Shown here in pieces: positions 1 to 7,301 of a DNA stretch of 19,549 bases (the stretch's first letter is position 1; each line of letters begins with the position of its first letter). A model generated the notes under the pieces. It was not told the DNA's origin. It ran no database searches and was given only the letters and a program-made list of their open reading frames with translations. Position numbers and translations under genes: made by a program. The stretch comes from CAWKEY01 sp963848675 (lineage in GTDB: Bacteria; Pseudomonadota; Gammaproteobacteria; Methylococcales; Methylomonadaceae), in NCBI GenBank assembly GCA_963848675.1, contig CAWKEY010000080.1, forward strand, positions 1-19,549. The letters run 5' to 3'.

Positions 1-335
1 ACCGGTCGGCCAAAGATGGGGCAAGGTCGAGCCTGCACTATGGAGGCGAAGGCGTTCTTATCCACCCATCGAACCAAGGTGTGTGCGGATGGCACGGTGT
101 GGAAGATTAATACGTGACCCCAGGAGAACTCATAGAATTTTCAGGTGGCGCTGAGATAAGTGAACCTATAAGCAAACACGAAATGGTGAACGATGTTCTA
201 TGAGTAGTCGGACGACTGAATAGTACCTGAAGCGTTATGAAAATAAGGTGACCATGAAAATGGCAGCAGAGTGTGCTGGGGAAGGCGGTCGGCAAGGTGG
301 TTGGACAAAGACAAGTAATCTAAAGAGTAAAGTTT

Positions 336-1658
336 ATGGCAAGGAACAGTTCCTTAAGTGAAAAACCCCTAGGCGATGAACCGAGGAGATTAGTGCATTG
401 GCTGAATCCAACAGGAGAAAAGAAGGTTCACTCATTAGTGGACAAAGTTTATAAGCTGAAGAACTTGGAGTTAGCTTGGGAGAAAGTAAAACGGAACCGG
501 GGAGCAGGCGGTATTGATGGGCAGAGCATAAAAGAGTTTGGGGAAAACCTGCAAGGGAATCTCGACAGACTTCATAATGAACTGATCAAGCAGACGTACC
601 AACCGCAACCCGTTAAACGCCACTTAATACCCAAGAGTGGACAGCCGGGCAAGTATCGTCCGCTTGGCATACCGACTATTTACGATAGAGTGTGTCAACA
701 GGCGCTACTTAACCGACTAGAGCCTATCTTCGAGCCTGTATTCGATGAAGCCAGTTTTGGATATCGGCGAGGAAGATCAGCAAAAGATGCGATGAGAAAG
801 ATCTGGAGCGAACTAGAGCAAGGAAATGAATGGGTTGTGGATGCAGATTTGAAAGATTTTTTCGGATCGGCTGACCATGACAAACTCATGGAAATGCTCA
901 ATCAGCGGATAGCGGACGGAGGTGTATTGAGACTTTTAGAATCGATGATGAAAGTTGGCTATTTACAGGATAACAGGATTCATCCTACCGTTATGGGCGT
1001 TCCCCAGGGTGGAGTGATTTCACCGCTGATCAGCAATATTCTTTTGACTCCGTTTGACCGAGAGATGCGCCGCAAGGGGTATCGATTAACCCGGTTTGCT
1101 GATGATTGGCTGGTGACGTGCCAAACCAGAGCACAAGCTCAGGCGGTACTGATCTTTGCGTCAAAAGTTCTGGAAAAGTTGGGCGTTGTTTTGCATAAGG
1201 AGAAGACTCGGATTGTCCATGTTCGACATGGGTTTGAGTTTTTAGGCTACAAGATCAAGCGTGGAAAGCAGCCACTAAAGTTGCCTGCGTACAAGATCAA
1301 AAGCGGTATCCGACAGGGTTCGCTGTATGTCTATCCGCGGCAGAAGTCGATTGACCACTTTAAAGAACAAATCAGAAAGCGAACCCGACGAAAAGCACCT
1401 TTGAGTACCCAAGAGCTGATTGACGAAATTAATCCGGTCATCCGCGGCTGGGGCAACTACTACAAGAAAGCCCACGTCAGAAAGTTGTTCAACCAACTTG
1501 ACCGTTGGATTATCAGGCGACTCTGGTCACAACGTCATAAACGATGGCGAAATTGTGGCTGGATGCAATTACCTGGCACCCGTTTGTACGGTGAGTTGGG
1601 GCTGGTAAGCTTAATTCATTTAATACCTTCTTTAAATCCGCCAAGGGCCGCCTTGTGA
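336..1658 (+). CDS. ltrA: Group II intron reverse transcriptase/maturase (intron A)
   Basis: 440-residue intron-encoded protein that assists splicing of its own RNA and primes cDNA synthesis during retrohoming. Visible RT blocks are GYRRGRSAKDA (142-152), the aspartate-rich VVDADLKDFF (167-176), GVPQGGVISP (221-230) and the catalytic box RFADDW (FADD at 254-257), an F-for-Y variant of the usual YADD. The maturase (X) region follows, with a GWGNYY motif near 371-376. No HNH endonuclease follows, so homing would have to use another primer such as a replication fork. The frame is intact. The ATG at 336 has only a weak AAAGAG upstream. The stop codon (1656-1658) directly abuts domain V. The sequence differs clearly from the other two RTs in the window, so it belongs to a separate intron lineage. 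Confidence 0.93.
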   Translation: MARNSSLSEKPLGDEPRRLVHWLNPTGEKKVHSLVDKVYKLKNLELAWEKVKRNRGAGGIDGQSIKEFGENLQGNLDRLHNELIKQTYQPQPVKRHLIPKSGQPGKYRPLGIPTIYDRVCQQALLNRLEPIFEPVFDEASFGYRRGRSAKDAMRKIWSELEQGNEWVVDADLKDFFGSADHDKLMEMLNQRIADGGVLRLLESMMKVGYLQDNRIHPTVMGVPQGGVISPLISNILLTPFDREMRRKGYRLTRFADDWLVTCQTRAQAQAVLIFASKVLEKLGVVLHKEKTRIVHVRHGFEFLGYKIKRGKQPLKLPAYKIKSGIRQGSLYVYPRQKSIDHFKEQIRKRTRRKAPLSTQELIDEINPVIRGWGNYYKKAHVRKLFNQLDRWIIRRLWSQRHKRWRNCGWMQLPGTRLYGELGLVSLIHLIPSLNPPRAAL

Positions 1659-1739
1659 AAGCTGGATGCGGGAAAACTGCATGTCCAGTTTGAGCGGCGG
1701 ACGGAGGCTAGCGTTTCGGCGCGCCTCCTCCGACCCGAC
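1659..1739 (+). ncRNA. Domains V and VI of group II intron A
   Basis: Domain V (1659-1691) folds as a 7-bp lower stem (AAGCTGG with CCAGTTT, one G-U pair), a two-base GU bulge on the 3' side, and a 6-bp upper stem (ATGCGG with CTGCAT) closed by a GAAAA loop. The AGC of the catalytic triad is present. Domain VI (1692-1739) is a GC-rich hairpin with GGAGGC pairing GCCTCC. It is followed by GACCCGAC, whose first A (1733) is a suitable branch point seven bases from the 3' end. An intact core suggests this intron may still splice. Confidence 0.78.
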
Positions 1740-1829
1740 AGTGATGAAGATTCTGTAATGGGATTGGAGCGAAGGGGAAGCATTGTTCAGCTTGAACTAA
1801 AGAAAACAACCGGAAACGGGAGGATTGGA

Positions 1830-3077
1830 TTGAAACAAGCAAAGCCATTTTGTATTACTAAACGCCAAGTTTGGGAGGCGTATAAAAGGGTCAAGGCTAA
1901 TAAGGGAGCTGCCGGAGTGGATGGTCAGACGCTCGAAAAGTTTGAAGAGGATTTGCAAGATAATCTCTACAAGCTGTGGAATCGTCTGGCCTCAGGCAGC
2001 TACTTTCCACAACCGGTGCTACGGGTAGAAATACCCAAAAGTGACGGTGGAATAAGGCCTCTGGGCATCCCCACAGTAGCTGACCGAGTTGCTCAAATGG
2101 TAGTCAAGACACATCTGGAGCCGGAATTGGAAAAACATTTCCATCCTGATTCCTATGGCTATCGACCGGGTAAATCGGCATTGGATGCGGTGGGGATGGC
2201 GCGACAGCGCTGTTGGAAAAACGACTGGGTCCTCGATCTCGATATCAAAGGTTTCTTCGATAATATCGATCATGAACTCATGATGCGGGCAGTGCGCGCA
2301 CATGCGAAAGAGAAATGGGTCCTTCTATACATTGAACGGTGGCTTAAAGCCCCGATTGAAATGCCGGATGGGATCTGTAAAAAGCCGCAGAAAGGAACGC
2401 CACAAGGTGGTGTTGCCAGTCCTTTGCTGGCGAATCTCTTTTTGCACTATGCATTCGACGAATGGATGAAGCGGGAATATCCCGACATTCCCTTCGAACG
2501 TTATGCAGATGATAGTGTGTGCCACTGCAAGAGCGAAGCCCAGGCGGAACAACTGAAGCAAGCGCTGAACGTACGAATGAAGGACGTCGGTTTGGAACTT
2601 CATCCTGAGAAGACGAAGATTGTCTACTGTCAGGATGACGACCGGCAAGGCGAGTATCCGAACACGGTATTTGATTTTCTGGGCTATACGTTTCGCCCCA
2701 GACGCTCAAAGAACCGTTGGGGGAAATACTTTATCAACTTCAGTCCGGCGATCAGCAATAAAGCAGCTAAAGCTATTCGGCGCACATCCAGAGGGTGGAG
2801 CTGGCCAAAGCGTAGCGACAAGAGCTTGGAAGATTTAGCCCGAATGTTCAATCCGATTATTCAAGGGTGGATCAACTACTTCAGTCGTTATTATAAGTCA
2901 GCACTCTATCCGATCCTGAAATGTCTTGAGCGACGCTTGGTTATTTGGGCGACGCGAAAATACAAACGCCTACGGCATCATAAAAGACGAGCGGCACAGT
3001 GGCTGAATCGCATTGCGCGGAAACAGCCGAATTTGTTTGCTCATTGGAAAGTGCTGTATGCAACGGCTGGACGATAG
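1830..3077 (+). CDS. ltrA: Group II intron reverse transcriptase/maturase (intron B)
   Basis: Intron-encoded RT/maturase of 415 residues from a TTG start at 1830, which has a strong GGGAGG six bases upstream. The same frame is open from an ATG at 1758 (439 residues), but the extra 24 residues look like translated intron RNA; family members usually begin close to the KQAKPFCITKRQVWEAYK stretch. Visible motifs, numbered from the TTG: SYGYRPGKSALDA (about 108-120), LDLDIKGFFDNIDHE (about 135-149), GTPQGG (189-194) and the catalytic ERYADD (YADD 225-228). The X/maturase region has GWINYFSRYY. No endonuclease domain follows. The frame is intact and ends one base before domain V. Confidence 0.92.
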   Translation: MKQAKPFCITKRQVWEAYKRVKANKGAAGVDGQTLEKFEEDLQDNLYKLWNRLASGSYFPQPVLRVEIPKSDGGIRPLGIPTVADRVAQMVVKTHLEPELEKHFHPDSYGYRPGKSALDAVGMARQRCWKNDWVLDLDIKGFFDNIDHELMMRAVRAHAKEKWVLLYIERWLKAPIEMPDGICKKPQKGTPQGGVASPLLANLFLHYAFDEWMKREYPDIPFERYADDSVCHCKSEAQAEQLKQALNVRMKDVGLELHPEKTKIVYCQDDDRQGEYPNTVFDFLGYTFRPRRSKNRWGKYFINFSPAISNKAAKAIRRTSRGWSWPKRSDKSLEDLARMFNPIIQGWINYFSRYYKSALYPILKCLERRLVIWATRKYKRLRHHKRRAAQWLNRIARKQPNLFAHWKVLYATAGR

Positions 3078-3151
3078 GAGCCGGATGAGCGGAGACGTTC
3101 AAGTCCGGATCTGTGAGCACCTGAGGGGGCGGTTCCCTCGGGTGACTCGAC
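3078..3151 (+). ncRNA. Domains V and VI of group II intron B
   Basis: Domain V (3078-3111, the canonical 34 nt) starts GAGCCGG, ends CCGGATC, and has an upper stem GAGCG/CGTTC closed by a GAGA tetraloop. Domain VI pairs CACCTGAGGG with CCCTCGGGTG. An unpaired A (3144) sits between that stem and a GAG/CTC pair and is the likely branch point. The intron ends in GAC at 3151. All expected core elements are present. Confidence 0.82.
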
Positions 3152-3969
3152 TCATCATCACCGGCAACTCGAAAGAGTGGCTGGAACATGAGGTCAAACC
3201 CGCAGTGGTAGAATTCCTGGCAGAACGCGGGCTAGTCCTCTCGCCGGAAAAAACCAAAATAACGCATATCAAGGAAGGGTTTGATTTCCTCGGATGGAAT
3301 ATTCGAAAGTATAGCGGCACGTTACTGATGAAGCCGTCGAAAGCGAATGTCAAAGCGCATCTTGATAAAATCCGCGAAATCATCAATGGCAACAAGTCGG
3401 CTAAACAGGCAAATCTGATAAGGTTGCTCAATCCTATTTTACGGGGATGGGCGAATTACCATAGCCATGTAGTCGCAAAGGAAACCTTTGTTCGGGTTGA
3501 TAGCGATGTCTGGTCAATGCTATGGCGATGGGCGGCAAGAAGGCATCCAAATAAAAGAACCCCATGGGTTAAGGGAAAATACTTTAAATCCAGGGGCGCC
3601 CGAAACTGGGTATTTGCCGCAACAGAGAAAATTGAGGATGGCACACAAAAGGAGATCATCTTGCTGAAAGAATCTGATACGCCAATACAACGGCATGTCA
3701 AGATTAAAGCTGATGCCAATCCGCATGACCCCAAATGGGAGCCGTACTTCGAATCCAGATGGGGCATGAAAATGCAGCGCTCGTCGAGAGGTCGCCGGAA
3801 GCTTTACTGGGTCTGGCTAAAACAAGATGGCCTGTGTTCAGCCTGTCAAGAACCAATCGCAAAGGGTACCCCTTGGGAGACTCGTCATATTGTGAAAAGA
3901 ACTGAAGGCGGTACGGATGCAGCAAGCAATCTCCGAATGTACCATCTCAATTGCCGTAGGAGTTATTAG
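3152..3969 (+). pseudogene. ltrA: 3' half of a group II intron RT/maturase with HNH endonuclease (intron C), split by intron B
   Basis: The fragment resumes with IITGNSKEWLEHEVKP, the stretch that directly follows YADDF in HNH-bearing group II RTs. It continues through the thumb (LSPEKTKITHIKEGFDFLGW), the X domain (GWANYHSHV) and a C-terminal HNH/En domain: CSAC near the start, then ETRHIVKRTEGG, then NLRMYHLNC. The catalytic YADD and everything before it are absent here and should lie left of the window. The phase fits: a T ending the upstream exon plus TC here would give the F of YADDF. The open frame extends left to 3013, but those codons are intron B. If introns A and B splice out, the full gene could be restored; as DNA it is interrupted. 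Confidence 0.82.
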
Positions 3970-4026
3970 TATGCCGGAAAATATAGTTGTGGTACCGGGT
4001 GTCGAAAGATGCCTTAGTAGAGGCTT

Positions 4027-4101
4027 GAGCCGTGTGGATCGAAAGACCCATGCACGGTTCTGAGGGGGTTGGGCGCGGGCAACCGCGTCCGGCTACCCGA
4101 C
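4027..4101 (+). ncRNA. Domains V and VI of group II intron C (outermost)
   Basis: Domain V (4027-4060, 34 nt) runs GAGCCGTG to CACGGTTC with a GAAA tetraloop closing GATC/GACC, a textbook core. Domain VI (4061-4101) contains GCGCGGGCAACCGCGTCC and ends GGCTACCCGAC, with the A of CTA as branch point. Intron C therefore ends at 4101, 58 bases of spacer after its RT stop. Its host sequence resumes with AGGCCATGAGG. Confidence 0.85.
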
Positions 4102-4178
4102 AGGCCATGAGGGATCGCGTGAATGCAGCGCGAGACCAATGCCACATCACGGAATGATCGCTTAACAGCGTTACTGTT

Positions 4179-4694
4179 ATGAATTCAGGATATGTAACGT
4201 TAGTGACTAAAATGGGCAAATGAAAAATTGGATTTTTATTGTAACTCTGGCGCTTAACGGGATCGACCAGAACTAAAAGCCACACTTCAATACATTAGGG
4301 TAGGGGATACGCTTGTTGTCTGGAAGCTGGATCGGTTTCAAACAGCGTATCGAAACGGTTGAAGGCCTTAAGAAGAGGGGGATCGTATTTAAGTCTCTGA
4401 CAGAGAATATCGACACCACCACGTCTAGCGGCAAACTGATCTTTCATATTTTTGCCTCACTGGCCGAATTTGAACGTTCAATCATTAAAGAGCGAACCAA
4501 GGTTGGACTGGATGCGGCCCGAGCCAGAGGAAAGCGGGGAGGGCGGCCACCGGTCTCTAACGGACAAAGATATTCAGGCCGCTATAGCCATGCTCGCCGA
4601 TCAGAACATAACCGTCGAGGAAGTGGCAGCCAGATTGAAAGTCGCTGCGTCCACACTTTATCTACATTTGCCGGGGGGCAGGGGTTATGAATAG
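4179..4694 (+). pseudogene. Decayed serine recombinase (resolvase/invertase family)
   Basis: Pieces of a Tn3-resolvase/Pin-type DNA recombinase lie in order but in broken frames. A degenerate start resembling the GYARVST N-terminus lies at 4179, followed by a deletion of the next roughly 30 codons. From 4246 a segment reads SGA, stop, RDRPELKATLQYIRVGDT and then LVVWKLDR, with a nonsense codon at 4255. A deletion and frameshift near 4335 removes the usual GRS motif. The longest good stretch, from about 4345, reads ETVEGLKKRGIVFKSLTENI, then FASLAEFERSIIKERT, and GRPP. A further frameshift near 4555 precedes the C-terminal helix-turn-helix, which ends at 4694. At least three lesions make it non-functional. 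It probably belonged to an older mobile element near which intron C landed. Confidence 0.8.
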
Positions 4695-5068
4695 CGGATA
4701 GTATCTGTTAGATGTTTTTGAGGTCGTTGATAGAGTTTCTTAAAAAAAATGTCGCTAAGGAAAAGCCGATCGCCGCCAGTTTTCACTGAACGGATAGTCA
4801 ACCTTGAAGCGGTCCTTCAGCGACCGCTATTGATCGATAGTCACCGACTCATAGCCGCCAGCGAATGTTTTTTGAACTATGGTAGCGCCTAGACTTATCA
4901 GACAGTGCGGCTTTTCACTTATGTAAGATGGAATGCTGTGTTAGATCGAACGTCTGTCTGTACTCTCAGATCAGCATATTTCTTGCTATTGTCACATCAC
5001 GCAGTTGCGTGTTTGTAATGTAAATGTAATGTAAACTGACTTTCAAAATTTATAAAGGGGAATTTGAT
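4695..5068. promoter_or_regulatory. Intergenic spacer and putative lemA control region
   Basis: No coding region is seen. A 7-bp stem hairpin (AGCGGTC, 7-base loop, GACCGCT) lies at 4808-4828; without a T-run it is not a clear terminator. Close to lemA are a 14-bp palindrome CACGCAGTTGCGTG (4998-5011) and, directly after it, a perfect tandem 11-bp repeat TGTAATGTAAA (5014-5024 and 5025-5035). These end 33 bases before the lemA start and are plausible operator or activator sites. I could not settle on one -35/-10 pair. Confidence 0.5.
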
Positions 5069-5680
5069 ATGTTTAAATGGCTAATGACTTCATTCATGGT
5101 ATTGACCTTGTCCGGTTGCGGTTATAACACGCTGCAATCCGGCGATGAAAACATCAAAGCCGCATGGGCGGAAGTGTTGAACCAATACCAGCGCCGTGCC
5201 GATCTGGTGCCTAATCTGGTGAACGTGGTGAAAGGCTACGCGGCGCACGAAAAGGATGTACTGACCGAAGTGACGGAGGCGCGCGCCAGGGTCGGTGCGA
5301 TGCAAGCCACGCCGGAACTGGTCAATGACGAGGAAGCATTCAAGAAATTCATAGTGGCACAGGGACAGATGACCAGTGCGATTTCACGCTTGTTGCTGGT
5401 GGCGGAGAATTACCCGCAGCTGAAAGCCGACGGCTTGTTCCGCGACTTGCAGGCGCAACTGGAAGGCACCGAAAACCGCATTACCGTGGCGCGCAACCGC
5501 TATATCGATGCGGTAAAGGAATACAACATCACCGTGCGGTCTTTCCCCACCAACCTCACCGCGATGCTGTTTGGCCACAAGACCAAACCAAGTTTTACCG
5601 TAGAAAACGAACAGGCCATTGCGCAACCGCCAAAAGTCGATTTTGGCACGCCGGCACCGGCAGGGGCTCCCGGTAAGTAA
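5069..5680 (+). CDS. lemA: LemA family lipoprotein
   Basis: 203-residue membrane-anchored protein of the LemA family, whose biochemical role is poorly understood. The N-terminus has a hydrophobic signal and an LSGC lipobox (14-17), so cysteine 17 should be lipidated. The following NTLQSGDENIKAAWAEVLNQ and YQRRADLVPNLVNVVKGYAA are the family signature, and the middle is a long helical region. It ends in the usual RSFPTNLTAMLFGHKTKPSF-type block and a short proline/alanine-rich tail. The ATG at 5069 has AAGGGG eight bases upstream. It is first in an operon with two TPM-domain genes, the arrangement usual for lemA/ygcG loci. Confidence 0.92.
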   Translation: MFKWLMTSFMVLTLSGCGYNTLQSGDENIKAAWAEVLNQYQRRADLVPNLVNVVKGYAAHEKDVLTEVTEARARVGAMQATPELVNDEEAFKKFIVAQGQMTSAISRLLLVAENYPQLKADGLFRDLQAQLEGTENRITVARNRYIDAVKEYNITVRSFPTNLTAMLFGHKTKPSFTVENEQAIAQPPKVDFGTPAPAGAPGK

Positions 5681-5690
5681 GGTGTCCCTG

Positions 5691-6509
5691 ATGTTGCCAC
5701 CAGTGCGCTGCGGATTCGGGTTATTGCTGCTGTTTTTGGTAGCAGCCTGGGCGCAGGTTCCGGTTCCTGACTTATCGCAACGCGTCACCGATCTAGCCGC
5801 CACGCTCAGCGCAGCGCAGGTGAACGCACTGGAAAATAAACTGGCGGCATTCGAAGCCAAACAGGGAAGCCAGATCGCGGTTCTGATCGTCCCCACGACC
5901 CAGCCCGAAGATATAGCCCAGTTCGGCATACGGGTTGCCGACGCCTGGAAGATCGGCCGAGAAAACGTCGATGACGGCGTCATTCTGATCATAGCCAAAG
6001 ACGATCGGAAACTGCGGTTGGAAGTCGGCTATGGCTTGGAAGGCGCTATCCCGGACGCGATCGCCAAACGGGTGATTGCCGAGACCATCACGCCGTATTT
6101 CAAAACCGGCGACTTTGCGGGTGGCATCGACGCCGGGGTGACACAACTCATGAGCCTGATCGAAGAGGAGGTTTTGCCGGCGCCGCAGCAAAAGCCGAAC
6201 GATCGAGGAGACGAGGGGGCTTTTATGTTCCTGCTGTTTGCCGGCGTAATTGCGGGCTTTGTGTTGTCCGCGATGCTGGGACGGGTAATGGGCGGAATGC
6301 TTGCAGGTTTGGGCAGTGGCATGGTGGGCGCTCTGTTGTTTGGCTTAGGTTTCGCAGCGGTCCTGATCGGGCTAATGGTTTTTTTCATTATCGGTGTTCG
6401 TCACCGTGGCGGCAGTGGCTGGTCTAGCGGTGGCGGAGGCTTCGGTGGCGGCTCATGGGGCGGCGGTGGCGGTGGTTTTGGCGGAGGCGGAGCATCGGGA
6501 TCATGGTAA
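5691..6509 (+). CDS. TPM domain membrane protein (YgcG family)
   Basis: 272 residues from the ATG at 5691, chosen because AAGG lies eight bases upstream and the N-terminus then begins with a signal peptide (LLLLFLVAAWAQ). The frame stays open upstream into lemA. The mature part is a periplasmic TPM domain: LSAAQVNALENKLAAFEAKQ, then GSQIAVLIVPTTQPEDI, DDGVILIIAKDDRKLRLEVG, and YGLEGAIPDAIAKRVI. A strongly hydrophobic, glycine-rich membrane region (about 180-240) and a low-complexity GGGGFGGGSWGG-like tail follow, as in YgcG relatives. Ten bases separate it from lemA. The function is unknown; TPM proteins are often co-encoded with LemA and may act in envelope maintenance. Confidence 0.88.
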   Translation: MLPPVRCGFGLLLLFLVAAWAQVPVPDLSQRVTDLAATLSAAQVNALENKLAAFEAKQGSQIAVLIVPTTQPEDIAQFGIRVADAWKIGRENVDDGVILIIAKDDRKLRLEVGYGLEGAIPDAIAKRVIAETITPYFKTGDFAGGIDAGVTQLMSLIEEEVLPAPQQKPNDRGDEGAFMFLLFAGVIAGFVLSAMLGRVMGGMLAGLGSGMVGALLFGLGFAAVLIGLMVFFIIGVRHRGGSGWSSGGGGFGGGSWGGGGGGFGGGGASGSW

Positions 6510-7009
6510 ACATTAGGCGCTGGTTCATTCATGCCTTCATGCCGCCGTGGCGGTGGCGTATGGCGTTTCCTGCGTCATTGCTCGACGAGATTGAAATGTC
6601 TGTACAGCAGTCCGAATCTCTGCACCGCGGCGAACTTCGTTTTGCTGTCGAAAATGCCCTTGCTCCCGCTTGGGTGTGGCGCGGCATCTCGGCACGCCAG
6701 CGTGCAACCGAAGTCTTTTCAAATCTGCGGGTATGGGACACCGAAGAAAACAGCGGTGTGCTGATTTATCTGTTGCTAGCCGACCGGGAAGTCCATATTG
6801 TTGCGGACCGCGGTATTGCCAAGCTTGTACCGCAGGCTGAATGGGATACGATAGCGGAGGCCATGCAGAAAGAGTTTCACCGGGGCGATTTCCGGCGCGG
6901 GGCTCTAAAAGGCATCGAACGTATAACGAAGATCCTAATTACCCATTTCCCTTCCGGCGCGGTCAATCCGAACGAACTTTCCAATACGCCGGTCATTGTC
7001 AAGCGATGA
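6503..7009 (+). CDS. Second TPM domain protein
   Basis: 168 residues from an ATG at 6503, inside the stop region of the preceding gene (7-base overlap, ATGGTAA), which suggests translational coupling. The open frame reaches further left, but that part would only translate the glycine-rich repeat of the neighbour in another frame. Recognisable TPM features are the FAVENALAPAWVWRGISARQR region, then NSGVLIYLLLADREVHIVAD and RGIAKLVPQAEWDTIAEAMQ. There is no clear signal peptide and no glycine-rich tail, so it is probably a soluble or peripheral partner of the upstream membrane TPM protein. This gene completes a lemA-TPM-TPM operon. Confidence 0.82.
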   Translation: MVNIRRWFIHAFMPPWRWRMAFPASLLDEIEMSVQQSESLHRGELRFAVENALAPAWVWRGISARQRATEVFSNLRVWDTEENSGVLIYLLLADREVHIVADRGIAKLVPQAEWDTIAEAMQKEFHRGDFRRGALKGIERITKILITHFPSGAVNPNELSNTPVIVKR

Positions 7010-7301
7010 AAGCTCGATAGAAAAAGGCCGGGCTTCAGCTCAGCATAATCAGAGAAAGGCAAACGTAACCTTTTTGACCTGCGGCGTGCACTGCGTTTTA
7101 TCCAGGCTAGGAGTCCGTTGGACTTAGAAAAGATAGACGTCGATTTTGACCTGTTCCGTGGTCGATGTAGAATCATTTTCGTTATACGCTTGAGGTTTTA
7201 TGCTGAAGCAGCGACTTAGCACTTCGAGTTGCTGGTAATTTTAACGCGAAACTCACTCCCCTCTTCCACTGCATTACTTTAATGAACATGGAGAAAGTAC
7301 G
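7010..7301. other. Intergenic spacer, no confident gene
   Basis: 292 bases between the TPM operon and the nitroreductase. On the minus strand 7020-7140 is open and encodes a basic stretch (KRSARRRSKRLRLPF, then DYAELKPGL) that I do not recognise; it may be a degraded element or chance. No rho-independent terminator is clear. The GGAG at 7290-7293 is the ribosome site of the next gene. Confidence 0.4.

Larger units (their letters stand above)
1..1739 (+). mobile_element. Group II intron A (innermost; 5' end not seen)
   Basis: Self-splicing retroelement made of an RNA part, an internal RT/maturase gene (336-1658) and a 3' catalytic core (1659-1739). Bases 1-335 have no convincing reading frame and look like structured intron RNA (domains I to IV). 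Upstream RNA of such introns is usually longer than 335 nt, so the 5' end (consensus GUGYG) probably lies left of the window. A GTGTG at about 81 is an alternative start I consider unlikely. The 3' end is placed at 1739, the last base of CCCGAC, seven bases after the presumed branch-point A. What follows is not a host gene but the leader of another intron, so A appears to be inserted inside intron B. Confidence 0.8.
1740..3151 (+). mobile_element. Group II intron B, 3' part (interrupted by intron A)
   Basis: This segment holds the end of domain IV, an RT/maturase and domains V/VI, but no domains I to III. Immediately to its left is the 3' end of intron A. The missing 5' half is therefore expected left of intron A, outside the window, with A inserted in B just ahead of its RT gene. 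The 3' end is placed at 3151: the bases that follow restore the coding frame of a third RT immediately after its YADD box. Intron B therefore sits inside the RT gene of intron C. The off-window half is inferred. Confidence 0.75.

Noticed and set aside
81..85. GTGTG as the 5' end of intron A
   Set aside because: The flanking 80 bases look like the same structured RNA, and the remaining upstream RNA would be short for this type of intron; the true 5' end is more likely off the window.
1420..1608. Small plus-strand frame inside RT1
   Set aside because: It lies in another frame of a well-supported RT gene and has no ribosome site or recognisable motif.
3013..3151. N-terminal extension of the third RT frame (codons from 3013)
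   Set aside because: These codons overlap the end of RT2 and domains V/VI of intron B; they are intron RNA that happens to be open in this frame.
4808..4828. Hairpin as a rho-independent terminator
   Set aside because: The stem is good but no T-run follows on either strand.
4998..5035. CRISPR-like or iteron origin repeats
   Set aside because: There are only two 11-base units with no spacers and no replication gene nearby.
5384..5998. 204-codon minus-strand frame across lemA and the TPM gene
   Set aside because: It is antisense to two well-supported genes, without motifs or start signal.
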